In this document: piece after piece, positions 27,889-36,997 of the stretch | Numbering within the stretch: position 1 is the first letter of the stretch | How the letters are laid out: the number at the start of each line of letters is the position of its first letter | Assembly: GCF_005503145.1 (NCBI RefSeq) | Contig: NZ_SCNV01000005.1 | Span: 1 to 64,000, forward strand | DNA: 64,000 bases | Direction of reading: 5' to 3' | DNA from: Burkholderia sp. 4M9327F10 | GTDB taxonomy: Bacteria; Pseudomonadota; Gammaproteobacteria; Burkholderiales; Burkholderiaceae | The notes under the pieces: generated by a model | Told to the model about the DNA's origin: nothing | The model's input: the letters and a program-made list of their open reading frames with translations, nothing else | Database searches by the model: none | Made by a program: the position numbers and the translations under genes

Positions 27889-28348
27889 GACTACCTAAAC
27901 AGGCGTTGACCCTGTCGATTCGGGACAGCGGAGGCCTCATAAAACCTAATGTTACCCGATTCAGACTTCCGCGTACCTACGTTATGGTCGTCATGGGCGC
28001 CCTGTCGAGGAATGTGTCCGTGGAGGACACCCAACGCAGGCGCGACTCGGTCGCTAGCTACTTCGTAGTCAACTGGAATGACGCTGGTCACGTTTTCGGT
28101 GAATACGAGTGGGACGGTAAGGGTCGGCGGACGTTGTTGGACTACCGAAGTTCCGATGCCATCGGACCTGGTTTTCAACATAAGCCGGTGAATCTCGTCA
28201 ACGGGTATCCAAGTCAATGTTTGACATCGAGCGGTGGTCCTGGGACAGCCGCGTCTCACGGAGCGAGCCCGGGACGGACAGGGAGCTCGTCGTGGACGCC
28301 CGGCTCTGGTACGGGAAAACTTTATCTACACACATCGCGCCTGTCCCT
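27889..28348. other. Intergenic, no gene supported
   Basis: 460 bp between the end of the copper ATPase and the start of the CopL-like gene, both on the minus strand. It presumably holds the promoter for the long string to the left. I found no CueR-type box and no convincing coding frame. Confidence 0.5.
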
Positions 28349-30766
28349 TCATACGCCGCGGGAACGAGGTTTCCAGGTCCGAAGAAGCAGCGCATTGCTC
28401 ACGACGCTGACACTGCTGAATGCCATTGCTGCTCCCGCTACAATTGGATTCAGCAGGCCGAACGCTGCCAACGGCACGCCAATCAGGTTGTAGACGAACG
28501 CCCAGAACAGGTTCTGTCGAATCTTGCTGTACGTCCGGCGCGAGATGTCGATTGCGTCTGCGATAAGTGCCGGGTCCCCGCGCATAAGTGTCACGCCCGC
28601 TGCATGCATTGCTACGTCGGTTCCAGTGGACATTGCGATACCGACGTCAGCCGCGGCGAGCGCGGGCGCATCGTTGATGCCGTCCCCGACCATGCCGACA
28701 GTATTGCCGTCGCGCTTCAACGCCGCCACTGCTATTGCCTTGTCTTGGGGCAGCAACGACGCACGAACATCTTTTATCCCGAGTTCCTTTGCCACGAGAT
28801 GCGCGCTCCCCTCGTTATCTCCAGTAAGGAGCACCGTCCGAACGCCCAACGCCGAAAGCGCGCGGATGGCGCCTGGCGATGTGTTCTTGATTGCGTCGCC
28901 GAATGCCATCATGGCCAGAACCTTGGTGGCTGGCTGAGTCGCGACGAGCCACGAGACGGAGAAGCCGGCTTCCTGCGCCTGCTCTCCGACAAGCTCGAGT
29001 TCGGAAGGGACTCCGACTGCACTTTCCATGAGCCATCGTTCGCTTGCGATAACGATCCTGCGCCCATCAATCGTCGCTTCGACACCTCGGCCAGTCAGGG
29101 CAGTGGCATCACTTGCGCGACTCAGCGTCAGCCCTTTCTCTTTCGCAGCATTTACCACCGCGCGGGCTAGCGGATGCTCGCTTGCCTGTTGCACCGATGC
29201 CGCCAGTTGCAAAGCTTCGAGGTGCGGAATTTGGTTTACCTCGAATTGTACGAGGCTCGGCTTTCCCTCGGTCAATGTACCGGTCTTGTCGAGCGCGATA
29301 ACGGTGAGGCGGTGAGCCAGTTCCAACGCTTCGGCGTCTTTGATGAGAATGCCATGCTGTGCCGCTACGCCGGTGCCCGCCATAATCGCCGTGGGCGTTG
29401 CTAACCCTAGCGCGCACGGGCAGGCGATGACCAGCACCGCAACGGCATTCAGAATGGCTGCTTCGACGTTTCCATTTGCCAGCAGCCACCCTACCAAAGT
29501 AACCAGTGCAATGCCTAAAATGACGGGTACGAACACGGCACTGACACGGTCCACCAGCCTTTGTATCGGAGCCTTCTCGGCTTGAGCCGACTCGACAAGA
29601 CGGATAATGCGGGACAGCATCGTGTCCGCGCCGACTGCCGTGGTCTGAAGCAACAGATACCCGTTTCCTACGATGGAGCCTGTCACGACCGAGTCTCCAA
29701 CAGCCTTCGCAACAGGCAAACCTTCTCCCGTTATAAGCGACTCGTCTACATCGCTCTGGCCTTCTACGATTGTTCCGTCCACCGGGATCCGCTCGCCAGG
29801 ACGCACCACAACCTGGTCGCCGGCACGGACACTCGACACCGCGGTATCTTTCTCTTCGCCCGCCATGCGAACGCGCGCCGTTTCAGGCCGCAATGCGTTG
29901 AGCGCTCTAATTGCGTCGGTGGTCTTGCGCTTCGCGCGCACTTCCAACCACTTCCCGAATCGGACAAGCGTAATAACGACGGCTGACGCCTCGAAATAAA
30001 GATGATTCATTTGGCCGGGGTGAGCGATGAGCTCGTACATACTGAGACCGTAAGCTGCAGTGGTCCCCAGAGCGACGAGCAAATCCATATTCCCCGCTTT
30101 GGCCAGCACCGCTTTGCAGGCAGCCTTGTAGAATCTGGCGCCAAAAACGAACTGCACGACAGTCGCCAGTGCGAATTGGGCCGACGCCGGAAGTATTGCG
30201 TGAGCGCCGAACAGCTCCACGAACATTGGTACGACGAGGGGGACGGTCAGGACAGCGGATGCTATGACAGCAAGCATGTCGGCATCAAAACGAGACGGCG
30301 CGGGCTTGGCACTGCTGTCAACATGCCGAGCAGCTTCGTATCCGGCCTTGATCACCGCAGCGACTAACGCGTCATCGCTCACTCCCATGCTGGTCACCGT
30401 TGCGGTTTCAGTGGCAAGGTTCACGACGGCAGCGGATACGCCAGGCAGCCGCAAGAGCGCCTTCTCTACGCGAGAGATGCAAGACGCGCACGTCATCCCC
30501 TTGATGTCGAGGGTGGTGGAATTCATGGGCACTTCATAGCCGGCGCGATTTACCGCATCGACGATGGCATCTTGCGCCACCGCGACGCCGGCCGTAACAC
30601 TGGCACGCTCGGTCGCAAGGTTGACCGCTGCATGCGTGACTCCAGGCACTTTAGCCAGAGCCTTCTCAACGCGAGCGACGCACGAGGCGCACGTCATCCC
30701 CACGATGGGAATTGACCATTCCTTCGATGCCGGTTTGTCGCCGGTTTTTTGCAGGGTCGCTTCCAT
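28349..30766 (-). CDS. copA: Cu(I)-exporting P1B-1-type ATPase
   Basis: About 805 residues from an ATG that follows GAGGT. Two N-terminal HMA domains each carry GMTCASC. Membrane metal motif Cys-Pro-Cys ([14 protein letters not shown]), phosphorylation site [25 protein letters not shown] hinge, and in the last helices Tyr-Asn ([11 protein letters not shown]) and Met-x-x-Ser ([11 protein letters not shown]), the ligand set of Cu(I) pumps. It lies downstream of copZ on the same strand with a terminator hairpin in the 40-bp gap, so it is expressed by read-through from the CueR-type promoter at 31047. Confidence 0.94.
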   Translation of the reverse strand: MEATLQKTGDKPASKEWSIPIVGMTCASCVARVEKALAKVPGVTHAAVNLATERASVTAGVAVAQDAIVDAVNRAGYEVPMNSTTLDIKGMTCASCISRVEKALLRLPGVSAAVVNLATETATVTSMGVSDDALVAAVIKAGYEAARHVDSSAKPAPSRFDADMLAVIASAVLTVPLVVPMFVELFGAHAILPASAQFALATVVQFVFGARFYKAACKAVLAKAGNMDLLVALGTTAAYGLSMYELIAHPGQMNHLYFEASAVVITLVRFGKWLEVRAKRKTTDAIRALNALRPETARVRMAGEEKDTAVSSVRAGDQVVVRPGERIPVDGTIVEGQSDVDESLITGEGLPVAKAVGDSVVTGSIVGNGYLLLQTTAVGADTMLSRIIRLVESAQAEKAPIQRLVDRVSAVFVPVILGIALVTLVGWLLANGNVEAAILNAVAVLVIACPCALGLATPTAIMAGTGVAAQHGILIKDAEALELAHRLTVIALDKTGTLTEGKPSLVQFEVNQIPHLEALQLAASVQQASEHPLARAVVNAAKEKGLTLSRASDATALTGRGVEATIDGRRIVIASERWLMESAVGVPSELELVGEQAQEAGFSVSWLVATQPATKVLAMMAFGDAIKNTSPGAIRALSALGVRTVLLTGDNEGSAHLVAKELGIKDVRASLLPQDKAIAVAALKRDGNTVGMVGDGINDAPALAAADVGIAMSTGTDVAMHAAGVTLMRGDPALIADAIDISRRTYSKIRQNLFWAFVYNLIGVPLAAFGLLNPIVAGAAMAFSSVSVVSNALLLRTWKPRSRGV

Positions 30767-30780
30767 CACCAATACCTCGG

Positions 30781-30809
30781 AAAAAGCCCGGGTCTGGAGC
30801 GACCCGGGC
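30781..30809 (-). terminator. Intrinsic terminator between copZ and copA
   Basis: On the minus strand GCCCGGGTC and GACCCGGGC form a 9-bp perfect stem with a 6-base loop, followed by TTTTT. It begins six bases after the copZ stop and ends before the copA ribosome site, so it should end most copZ transcripts and limit copA expression. Confidence 0.85.
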
Positions 30810-30814
30810 GTACA

Positions 30815-31012
30815 TCAGCCTTTCAAGACCGGGTTGTAACCGGCCTCTGATATTGCGTTGAGCACTTTCTCGGGCGATACGGATGAGGTCACCTTGACCG
30901 TTTTCTGCGCGATATCGACGTCCACCGAAGCGGAGGGGTCGACATGCTTCACTGCGTTGGTGATGCTTCGTCCGCAGCCGCCGCAGCTCATATCATTCAC
31001 TTGAAATTCCAT
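30815..31012 (-). CDS. copZ: CopZ-type copper chaperone
   Basis: 65 residues, a single HMA fold: MEFQVNDMSCGGCGRSI with the Cys-x-x-Cys site, and EKVLNAISEAGYNP at the end. The Cys-Gly-Gly-Cys site and compact length match cytosolic Cu(I) chaperones that deliver to the ATPase encoded downstream. It is the first gene after the CueR-type promoter at 31047-31077. A decayed relative lies at 15325-15645. Confidence 0.92.
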   Translation of the reverse strand: MEFQVNDMSCGGCGRSITNAVKHVDPSASVDVDIAQKTVKVTSSVSPEKVLNAISEAGYNPVLKG

Positions 31013-31046
31013 GCTTTTTCTCCATCAGTTTATCTTCGATGAACCC

Positions 31047-31077
31047 AGTATCACCATTCCCATGGTGGGAAGGTCAA
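31047..31077 (-). promoter_or_regulatory. CueR-type promoter of copZ-copA
   Basis: Minus strand: -35 TTGACC, a 19-bp spacer with dyad halves ACCTTCCC and GGGAATGGT around ACCAT, and -10 GATACT. The spacer length and the dyad match the copper-responsive MerR-family promoters. The copZ ATG is about 35 bp downstream. The fragment of cueR lies directly upstream, 35 bp away. Confidence 0.88.
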
Positions 31078-31111
31078 GGCCTTTTTCGATGTTTTATCGA
31101 GGCACTTACTG

Positions 31112-31260
31112 CTAATGGCGGGACGCGGCCAAATCCTCGGGAATTGGGCATTTGGGCCGAGAGTCACCACGGCAATGTTGAGCGCGGGGCACCAGTGTGT
31201 CGCGCATCTCGGTCAACTCCGCGATGCGGGCGTTCAACTCGGCAAGGTGATGCTTCGCTA
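31112..31260 (-). pseudogene. cueR 3' fragment, cut off by IS630
   Basis: The minus-strand frame ending at TAG 31112-31114 reads AKHHLAELNARIAELTEMRD, then HCRGDSRPKCPIPEDLA. This is the dimerisation helix and the two-cysteine metal loop (Cys-x7-Cys) of CueR-type MerR regulators. The DNA-binding half is absent: the frame runs into the IS630 end at 31259, and the DNA beyond the other IS end (32428) does not continue it. The insertion was therefore joined or followed by a deletion. Confidence 0.88.
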
Positions 31261-32427
31261 GTGCAGTGCGTCACAAACAATGCAACGTAATCGCGATTTG
31301 CGAGTCTCCTTTACTCGGAGGACGAAGTCATGAGAATCGCGGCGAAAGTTGAGCTGAGCGAAGCACAGCGCAGACAGTTGGAGACGTGGGCTACTGGCCG
31401 GACGATTCCGGTTCGAGTGGCCGAGCGTGCCAAGATGATTTTGCTCGCAGCACAGGGCCAGACGGACAAAGAGATCGGTGCGGAGCTTGGTATCTGGCGA
31501 GGCACGGTGGCGCGCTGGCGCGCTCGCTTTATCGCTGACGGTGTAGCAAGGATCCAGTGCGATGAGTCGCGACCCGGGCGCAAGCCGAAGATCTCCGCCC
31601 GCAAGGTCAAGACCATCGTGGCGCTGACGACGCAGCAGCGTCCGGATAACGCGACGCATTGGAGCACGCGTAGCATGGCGGCGGTGGCCGGCGTCAGTGC
31701 GGCAAGCGTGCGGCGCATCTGGCAGGCGCACGGCCTCAAGCCGCGTCGGGTAGAGAGCTTCAAGGTATCGAACGACAAGCACTTCGCCGAGAAACTCGAG
31801 GACATCGTCGGGCTGTATCTCGATCCCCCGGAACACGCCTTGGTCTTGTGCTGCGATGAGAAGTCCCAGATCCAGGCGCTTGACCGGACCCAGCCGGGAT
31901 TGCCGCTCAAGCGTGGTCGCGCTCAAACGATGAGGCACGATTACAAGCGCCATGGTGCGACTACGCTGTTTGCCGCGATGAACACGCTCGATGGAAGTGT
32001 CATTGGCCAGTGCCAGACGAAACATCGTCACCAGGAGTGGCTGAGCTTCTTGCGCAAGATCGATCGCAACACACCCAAACACAAGGAGCTGCATTTGATC
32101 GCCGACAACTATGCAACCCATAAGCATCCCGAGGTAAAAGCGTGGCTGGCCAAGCACCCGCGATTCCACATGCATTTCACGCCCACCAGTGCATCCTGGC
32201 TCAACATGGTCGAACGCTTCTTTCGTGACCTGTCCGAGAACCAGTTGCGACGAGCGGTCTTCCGATCGGTGCCTGAATTGGTCGGCACGATCGAACAGTA
32301 CGTGGAGAAGCACAATCGCCATCAGAAACCGTTCATCTGGACTGCTAAGGCTTCCGACATCCTGGCGAAAGTTACGCGTGCAAGGAACAAGCTGAATCAG
32401 ATGCAATCCGTTTGACGCAGACCACTA
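31259..32427 (+). mobile_element. IS630-family insertion sequence
   Basis: About 1.17 kb bounded by imperfect inverted repeats (left end reads CTAGTGCAGTGCGTCA, right end, reversed, CTAGTGGTCTGCGTCA) and a TA dinucleotide on each side, the IS630 target duplication. It carries one transposase gene and interrupts the cueR region. Confidence 0.88.
31330..32415 (+). CDS. IS630-family transposase
   Basis: 361 residues, full length and uninterrupted. An N-terminal helix-turn-helix (DKEIGAELGIWRGTVARWR) is followed by a second HTH-like part and the DDE catalytic domain: Asp in LVLCCDEKSQIQ, Asp in HLIADNYATHKH, and Glu in ASWLNMVERFFRDL. The C-terminus HNRHQKPFIWTAKASDIL is typical of IS630. The element is likely still active by sequence. 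Confidence 0.93.
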   Translation: MRIAAKVELSEAQRRQLETWATGRTIPVRVAERAKMILLAAQGQTDKEIGAELGIWRGTVARWRARFIADGVARIQCDESRPGRKPKISARKVKTIVALTTQQRPDNATHWSTRSMAAVAGVSAASVRRIWQAHGLKPRRVESFKVSNDKHFAEKLEDIVGLYLDPPEHALVLCCDEKSQIQALDRTQPGLPLKRGRAQTMRHDYKRHGATTLFAAMNTLDGSVIGQCQTKHRHQEWLSFLRKIDRNTPKHKELHLIADNYATHKHPEVKAWLAKHPRFHMHFTPTSASWLNMVERFFRDLSENQLRRAVFRSVPELVGTIEQYVEKHNRHQKPFIWTAKASDILAKVTRARNKLNQMQSV

Positions 32428-32915
32428 GATTGGCAAACTACTTCACACGATGTCCGTGTTCGTCGACAACCGCCTCGCCGTCCTCTTTCACAAACGGCTA
32501 CAGTTCGTAGCCATCGTAGCACCACCCCGGGTCCGGTAAGGCACGTGCCAAGCCAAAGACCTCCTGCGAGATGAAGCCGATCGCGAACGTCGCGCCCCCT
32601 CTACGGCGGCCGCGCCGAACAGGGGCCAGGATGAGTGGCGGGGCATGCGGGGGATGTTGAGGCCGAAGAGACGTGCCCTCAAAAGACAGATTTCCTGACG
32701 CTAAGACCGCAGCTTGGTCGATTTGTGGGCCCCGCGTAGCGCTTGCCGGAATCGCACTTGCGCGACTCGCTTGTTGGCGTGCCACACAGAATCGCACGGT
32801 TAGGTTGATGTGGGTCTTGACAGGAATTGCCCGACATAAGGGTACAGCCCAATTGGACACTAATACGCTGCGTCACTCACGGCGACTTCGAGACGTATCG
32901 CCAGGCGGTTTTCTC
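32428..32915. other. Region right of IS630, remnant only
   Basis: About 490 bp without a supported gene. On the minus strand at 32430-32486 the frame reads FVKEDGEAVVDEHGHRVK and ends in a stop, which looks like the tail of a protein I do not recognise, preceded by a TAG. The region right of that has no convincing frame. Confidence 0.4.
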
Positions 32916-32947
32916 TTGACTCTGGAGTACGCTCCAAGGTCTAGGAT
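32916..32947 (+). promoter_or_regulatory. MerR-family (ZntR/PbrR/CadR-like) promoter
   Basis: -35 TTGACT at 32916-32921, 20-bp spacer with dyad halves CTCTGGAG and CTCCAAGG, -10 TAGGAT at 32942-32947. The -35, left half-site and 20-bp spacing are close to zntA-type promoters, which are activated by DNA distortion from a MerR-family metal sensor. The first gene starts 79 bp downstream. The likely regulator is the merR gene at 36074, inside the operon. Confidence 0.82.
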
Positions 32948-33025
32948 GGGTTATAGCGGACCCCGGCCTGCCCGTTTCGATTAGGGCGAGACGCCAAGCG
33001 CATGTCATGCCCAAAGGAGCAGTTC

Positions 33026-33253
33026 ATGCCAGACCGAATTGACTTCACCGTCACCGGTGACGAAAAAATCCACTGCAGTGGCTGCGAGAGCCGTATCCAT
33101 TTCGCCCTGCAGCGCCTGCCAGGGGTACAACACGTGGCCGCCGACGCCGCCACGCAATGTGTCGCCGTCGCGTTTGATCCGGCCCGGCTCATTCCGAGCC
33201 AGATACGCGAGCGGCTGCAAGAGATGGGGTTTGATGTGGAGGTGTCGTCATGA
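33026..33253 (+). CDS. Small HMA-domain metal-binding protein
   Basis: 75 residues from an ATG with AAAGGAG seven bases upstream (a longer version from 33002 has no such site). It is one HMA fold with Cys-Ser-Gly-Cys ([14 protein letters not shown]). Its last codons overlap the ATPase start (ATGA at 33250-33253), showing translational coupling. It should hand metal to the ATPase. Confidence 0.85.
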   Translation: MPDRIDFTVTGDEKIHCSGCESRIHFALQRLPGVQHVAADAATQCVAVAFDPARLIPSQIRERLQEMGFDVEVSS

Positions 33254-35706
33254 CGACTGCAACGTCCGTTGAATCGGCACCGCGCTTCTGGAGCGAGGAG
33301 CCCTCCAGCCTGCCGGGCCGACGCCGCATCCGTGCGTGCATCGGTGGCCTGCACTGCTCGCTGTGCACGGGCACGATTGAAAAGGCGCTGGGCAAACGAC
33401 CCGGCGTCGACAAGGTCGCGGTGAGCCTGACCCATGAGCAGGCGCTGATTGAGTATGACCCCAATGTCGCACACGCCGAGGATCTGCTGCAGACGCTCAG
33501 GGATATCGGCTACACGGTCTCCGATCCGCGCAAGCTGCGGCCCTATGACGAAGAAGAGCGCGCGCTGGTACGCGAGCGCGGGCGCTTCCTCACCGCCCTC
33601 GCGGCCAGCATCGCGTCAATGGGCCTGGTCGGCTACCCGGTCGACAGCGCGTGGTTCCCGCTGTGCGTATTTTCGCTCGTCAGTCTGGTGGCCTTTGCCT
33701 TCGTCGTGTTGCGTGGCTACGGCCTGTCGCGCGCGATGGCCGGCACGACCCTGATCGCCGTGTTCGGCGCGGGTATCTATTACCTCAAGTTGCGCGGCGC
33801 GTTCGGCGCGACCGTCCCATGGATCGCCGGTGCGCTCGCGCTGATGCTCGTCTTCGGGGTGGGCGTGCATATTGTGCGGATGGCTGTGATGGCGCTGCGG
33901 CGCGGCATTCTCAACCAGCATGTGCTGGTTGAATTCGGCGCGTTCGCGGGCTTGGCTGGTGGGGTGATCGGCCTGGCGTTGCACCTGCCCGGCTATCCGA
34001 CCGAGGCGTTTTTCGCCGTCACGGTAATGGTGCTCAGCTACCACATCTTTTCCGAGTGGCTCTCGCTGATCGTTAAGACCCGCAGTTCACAGGCGGTCAA
34101 GAAGCTGCTGGACCTTGAGCCTGACGTTGCGTATCTCGTCAAGGACGGTCAGGAACAGGAGGTGCCGCTCGAACAGGTGCACGTCGGCGACCTGGTGCGC
34201 CTCCGCCCGGGTGGCCGGGTGCCGGTCGATGGGCAGGTCGAATCGGGCGAATCGGACGTGGATGAATCACTCGTCACCGGCGAGCCGCTCCCCGTCGAGA
34301 AGCGCGCCGGAGACCGGGTGGTGAGCGGCGCGTTGAACGGCCACGGCACGCTGCTCGTGCGTGTCAGTGCGGTGGGCGAGGAGAGTTTTCTCAGACAGGT
34401 GATTCGCAGCGTGGAAGACGCCCGCGCCCTCAAGCCCGGTCTGCTGCATCTCGTCGACCGCGTGTTGCGGGTGTATACCCCGCTCGTACTGCTTACGGCC
34501 GTCGCGGCAGCGCTGTTCTGGCTAGTCGGTCCCCTGCTGGTCGGCGGTGCGCCGGATCTGCAACGGGCGGTGTTTGCCGGCCTGAGCGTGCTGGTCATGG
34601 GGTATCCGTGCGCGGTGGGGATCTCCGCTCCACTATCGATCGTGCGGGGGGCCGGTGAAGCGGCCGAGCGCGGCGTGCTGATGCGCACCGGTGAGGCGTT
34701 TCAGGCGCTGCGCCGCGTGAACCGCGTGGTATTCGACAAGACCGGCACGCTCACCGAGGGTCGCCCCGCCTTGCGCGAGATCGTCGCCGTGGCGTGCAGC
34801 GAGGAGGAACTGCTCGCGCTCGCGGCAGCCGTCGAAGCCTTTTCCGAACACCCGCTCGCGCGAGCCGTCGTGGACGAAGCGTTCAGCCGCCATCTCGCGC
34901 TGTCCGAGGTGGAAGGATTCGAGGCCGTCGCGGGGCACGGCGTGCGGGCACGCCTTGGCGAGACGAGCCTGATGCTCGGCAGCCCGGTGTTTCTCGCGGC
35001 CGAAGCCGTGGATCTCGCGGCCCAGCAGGCGCGCATCCATGACCTCGAAGCGCGCGGACTGACAGTCATCGGTCTGGCGCGCGACGGCGTGCTGCTCGGC
35101 CTGCTGGCACTGGGCGACGCGCTGCGGCCCGACGCGGCAGAGACCGTGCGCCGCCTGCACGCGCTTGGCATCCGCACGAGCCTGATCACCGGCGATAACG
35201 AACAGGCGGCCCGCCATTTTGCCCACGCAGCCGGGATTGAAGAAGTGCACGCGCGTATGCTGCCGGCCGGCAAGGCCGTCCTGATCCGGCAACTGCAGCA
35301 GGGCGCACGCGTGGCGATGGTCGGCGACGGCATCAACGATGCGCCGGCGCTGATGCAGGCTGACGTCGGCATCGCCTTTGGCAGTGGTGCGGACATCGCA
35401 ATCGAATCGGCCGACGTGATCATCCTCAACCAGCGGCTCGGCGCCGTGCTCGACGCCTATGCGGTTAGTCGTAACAGCTACCGGAAGATCGTGCAGAACG
35501 TCTCGCTGGCGTTCCTGTTCAATGGCGTCGGGATTCCGGCGGCCGCCACCGGCCTGATTTATCCGGTCTGGGGCATGGTCGCGATGGCCGCGAGCGTGAC
35601 CGCGATCTTCATCAACTCCCTGTGGGGGCGCGGCAGCTATTTCTTCGAGGCGATCCGGGCGGTCGGGCACGCGCCTCCGATGCCGCCGCAGGCGATCCCA
35701 TCGTGA
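33250..35706 (+). CDS. P1B-type heavy-metal ATPase with Tyr-Pro-Cys membrane motif
   Basis: 818 residues. One N-terminal HMA-like domain with Cys-Ser-Leu-Cys ([16 protein letters not shown]). About eight helices. The transmembrane metal motif is Tyr452-Pro453-Cys454 ([13 protein letters not shown]) where copper and zinc pumps have Cys-Pro-Cys. The phosphorylation site is Asp496 ([11 protein letters not shown]); TGD, HP ([10 protein letters not shown]) and [16 protein letters not shown] are intact, so it is a working pump by sequence. The last helices ([29 protein letters not shown]) keep Asn and Met-x-x-Ser positions. Substrate is uncertain: copper-like or a softer metal. Confidence 0.9.
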   Translation: MTTATSVESAPRFWSEEPSSLPGRRRIRACIGGLHCSLCTGTIEKALGKRPGVDKVAVSLTHEQALIEYDPNVAHAEDLLQTLRDIGYTVSDPRKLRPYDEEERALVRERGRFLTALAASIASMGLVGYPVDSAWFPLCVFSLVSLVAFAFVVLRGYGLSRAMAGTTLIAVFGAGIYYLKLRGAFGATVPWIAGALALMLVFGVGVHIVRMAVMALRRGILNQHVLVEFGAFAGLAGGVIGLALHLPGYPTEAFFAVTVMVLSYHIFSEWLSLIVKTRSSQAVKKLLDLEPDVAYLVKDGQEQEVPLEQVHVGDLVRLRPGGRVPVDGQVESGESDVDESLVTGEPLPVEKRAGDRVVSGALNGHGTLLVRVSAVGEESFLRQVIRSVEDARALKPGLLHLVDRVLRVYTPLVLLTAVAAALFWLVGPLLVGGAPDLQRAVFAGLSVLVMGYPCAVGISAPLSIVRGAGEAAERGVLMRTGEAFQALRRVNRVVFDKTGTLTEGRPALREIVAVACSEEELLALAAAVEAFSEHPLARAVVDEAFSRHLALSEVEGFEAVAGHGVRARLGETSLMLGSPVFLAAEAVDLAAQQARIHDLEARGLTVIGLARDGVLLGLLALGDALRPDAAETVRRLHALGIRTSLITGDNEQAARHFAHAAGIEEVHARMLPAGKAVLIRQLQQGARVAMVGDGINDAPALMQADVGIAFGSGADIAIESADVIILNQRLGAVLDAYAVSRNSYRKIVQNVSLAFLFNGVGIPAAATGLIYPVWGMVAMAASVTAIFINSLWGRGSYFFEAIRAVGHAPPMPPQAIPS

Positions 35707-35758
35707 GGCAAGCGTCACCGGCGCTCGGCGCCGATGTGATGAAAAGAGGGGTTTAACG

Positions 35759-35986
35759 ATGTTCAAATCCGTCACACTCGAAGTGACCGGTGCACTGCGA
35801 CTGAACTGCGAGAAATGCGAACAGCGCGTCGCGCGCCTGCTGACCACGCTGCAGGGCGTGCGACAGGTTCGGGCGCAGGCACTTGACCAGCGTATCGAGG
35901 TGCTGTTTGACGCGACGAAACTGGAACCGGCTACGCTCGCAGCATGCCTGGGTAACGCCGGTTACGAAACCCGGGTCGTCAGTTGA
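35759..35986 (+). CDS. Second small HMA-like protein
   Basis: 75 residues, HMA fold with Cys-Glu-Lys-Cys (LRLNCEKCEQRVARLL) and a normal C-terminal strand (LAACLGNAGYETRVVS). It lacks the usual Met-Thr before the first Cys. It starts 52 bp after the ATPase, so the operon encodes two separate metallochaperone-like peptides plus one HMA within the ATPase. Confidence 0.78.
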   Translation: MFKSVTLEVTGALRLNCEKCEQRVARLLTTLQGVRQVRAQALDQRIEVLFDATKLEPATLAACLGNAGYETRVVS

Positions 35987-36073
35987 ACGCCGAGGTCACC
36001 CAATTGAGATGCGCCGCAGGCAGGCCGCAACCCGGCATCAAGGCGACCATCGTCGCCATTGGAGGATTCATCC

Positions 36074-36628
36074 GTGCGAACACCCCCTGATTCCATGAAG
36101 CACAACCGCCGCGGCGTCGGCCAACCCTCCCGAACGGACAATCGTGCGGCACGGCCGCGGCGTCGGACCGATCCGGTGGCCGAGCCGGCTCAGGCGCGCG
36201 CCGGCATGACCATCGGCAAGCTCGCGAAGCGTGCCGAGGTCAGCGCCGACACCATCCGCTTCTACGAGGATGAAGGGTTGCTGCTGCCCGCGACCAAGAC
36301 CGAAGCCGGCTATCGCCTGTATGACGAGGACGCGGTGCGCCGGCTGGACTTCATCAGGCACGCCCAGCAGTGCGGCATGACGCTAGCGGAAATACGGCAA
36401 CTGCTCGAGCTGAAGGCCGATGACAGTTCGTGCTGCAGCGACGTACGCAGCCTCGCAATCCGCAAGAAATTGCAGCTCGAACAGAAGATCAGGACGATGA
36501 AAGCGATGTCGCACGCGTTGAGTGACCTGATCGAGATCTGCACGGCCGAAGACCGACCACTGGATGACTGTCCCATTCTGGCGGCGCTGGAGTCCAGCAT
36601 GGCTCACCAGCCTCGCGACCCACACTAA
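36074..36628 (+). CDS. MerR-family metal-responsive regulator (PbrR/CadR/ZntR-like)
   Basis: 184 residues if GTG 36074 is used (GGAGG eight bases upstream); the conserved protein begins at MTIGKLAKRAEVSADTIRFY (36206), leaving an unusual basic 44-residue N-terminal extension. A winged HTH, a dimer helix and Cys residues in SSCCSDVR, EICTAED and DDCPILAAL match the Pb/Cd/Zn branch of the family (three-cysteine pattern) rather than CueR. Position inside the operon and the zntA-like promoter at 32916 support control of this operon. Confidence 0.85.
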   Translation: MRTPPDSMKHNRRGVGQPSRTDNRAARPRRRTDPVAEPAQARAGMTIGKLAKRAEVSADTIRFYEDEGLLLPATKTEAGYRLYDEDAVRRLDFIRHAQQCGMTLAEIRQLLELKADDSSCCSDVRSLAIRKKLQLEQKIRTMKAMSHALSDLIEICTAEDRPLDDCPILAALESSMAHQPRDPH

Positions 36629-36643
36629 CTCCGGACGAATGCC

Positions 36644-36916
36644 ATGAGTATCAAGGTCGAAGTCTTCTCGACACCCGGCTGCAGCCACTGTGATCGCGCC
36701 CGGGACAGCTTGAAAGCAATCGCCGAAGCGTTCGGCGAGGATCAGGTGTCCTGGCGTGATGTGAACCTGCTGGACGAACTGGATTACGCCGTGGCGCTCG
36801 GCGTGTTGACCCCGCCGTCGCTGGCGATCGATGGCGAACTTGTCTTCGCGAAACTGCCAAGCGCCGCACAGCTTCGCGAGGCGTTGGTGCGGCGACTTGA
36901 ACGAGAACGGTCCTGA
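36644..36916 (+). CDS. Glutaredoxin/thioredoxin-fold protein
   Basis: 90 residues with Cys-Ser-His-Cys at the N-terminus (STPGCSHCDRARDSL) and a cis-Pro loop (LTPPSLAIDG). No signal peptide, so cytosolic. It starts 15 bp after the merR stop. Together with the CcdA-like protein next door it suggests a thiol redox step tied to the metal operon, for example reduction of metal-site cysteines or of the metal. Confidence 0.82.
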   Translation: MSIKVEVFSTPGCSHCDRARDSLKAIAEAFGEDQVSWRDVNLLDELDYAVALGVLTPPSLAIDGELVFAKLPSAAQLREALVRRLERERS

Positions 36917-36997
36917 GTCACCGTCCGTGCAACGATCGCGCGCGACCCGTGCACCATCGGCGCAAGATGAAAATGAAACATGCCCTGGAGGCGCTAA

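Noticed and set aside
27906-27945. TTGACC followed by a CTGTC/GACAG dyad as a CueR-type promoter
   Set aside because: No -10 element at 19-20 bp and the orientation does not serve the neighbouring leftward genes.
28217-29170. 317-residue plus-strand open frame
   Set aside because: Antisense to the C-terminal half of the copper ATPase; no domains.
31258-32406. 382-residue minus-strand open frame in IS630
   Set aside because: Antisense to a complete IS630 transposase; no second IS gene is expected in this family.
34633-35847. 404-residue minus-strand open frame
   Set aside because: Antisense to the P1B-ATPase catalytic domain; no family features.
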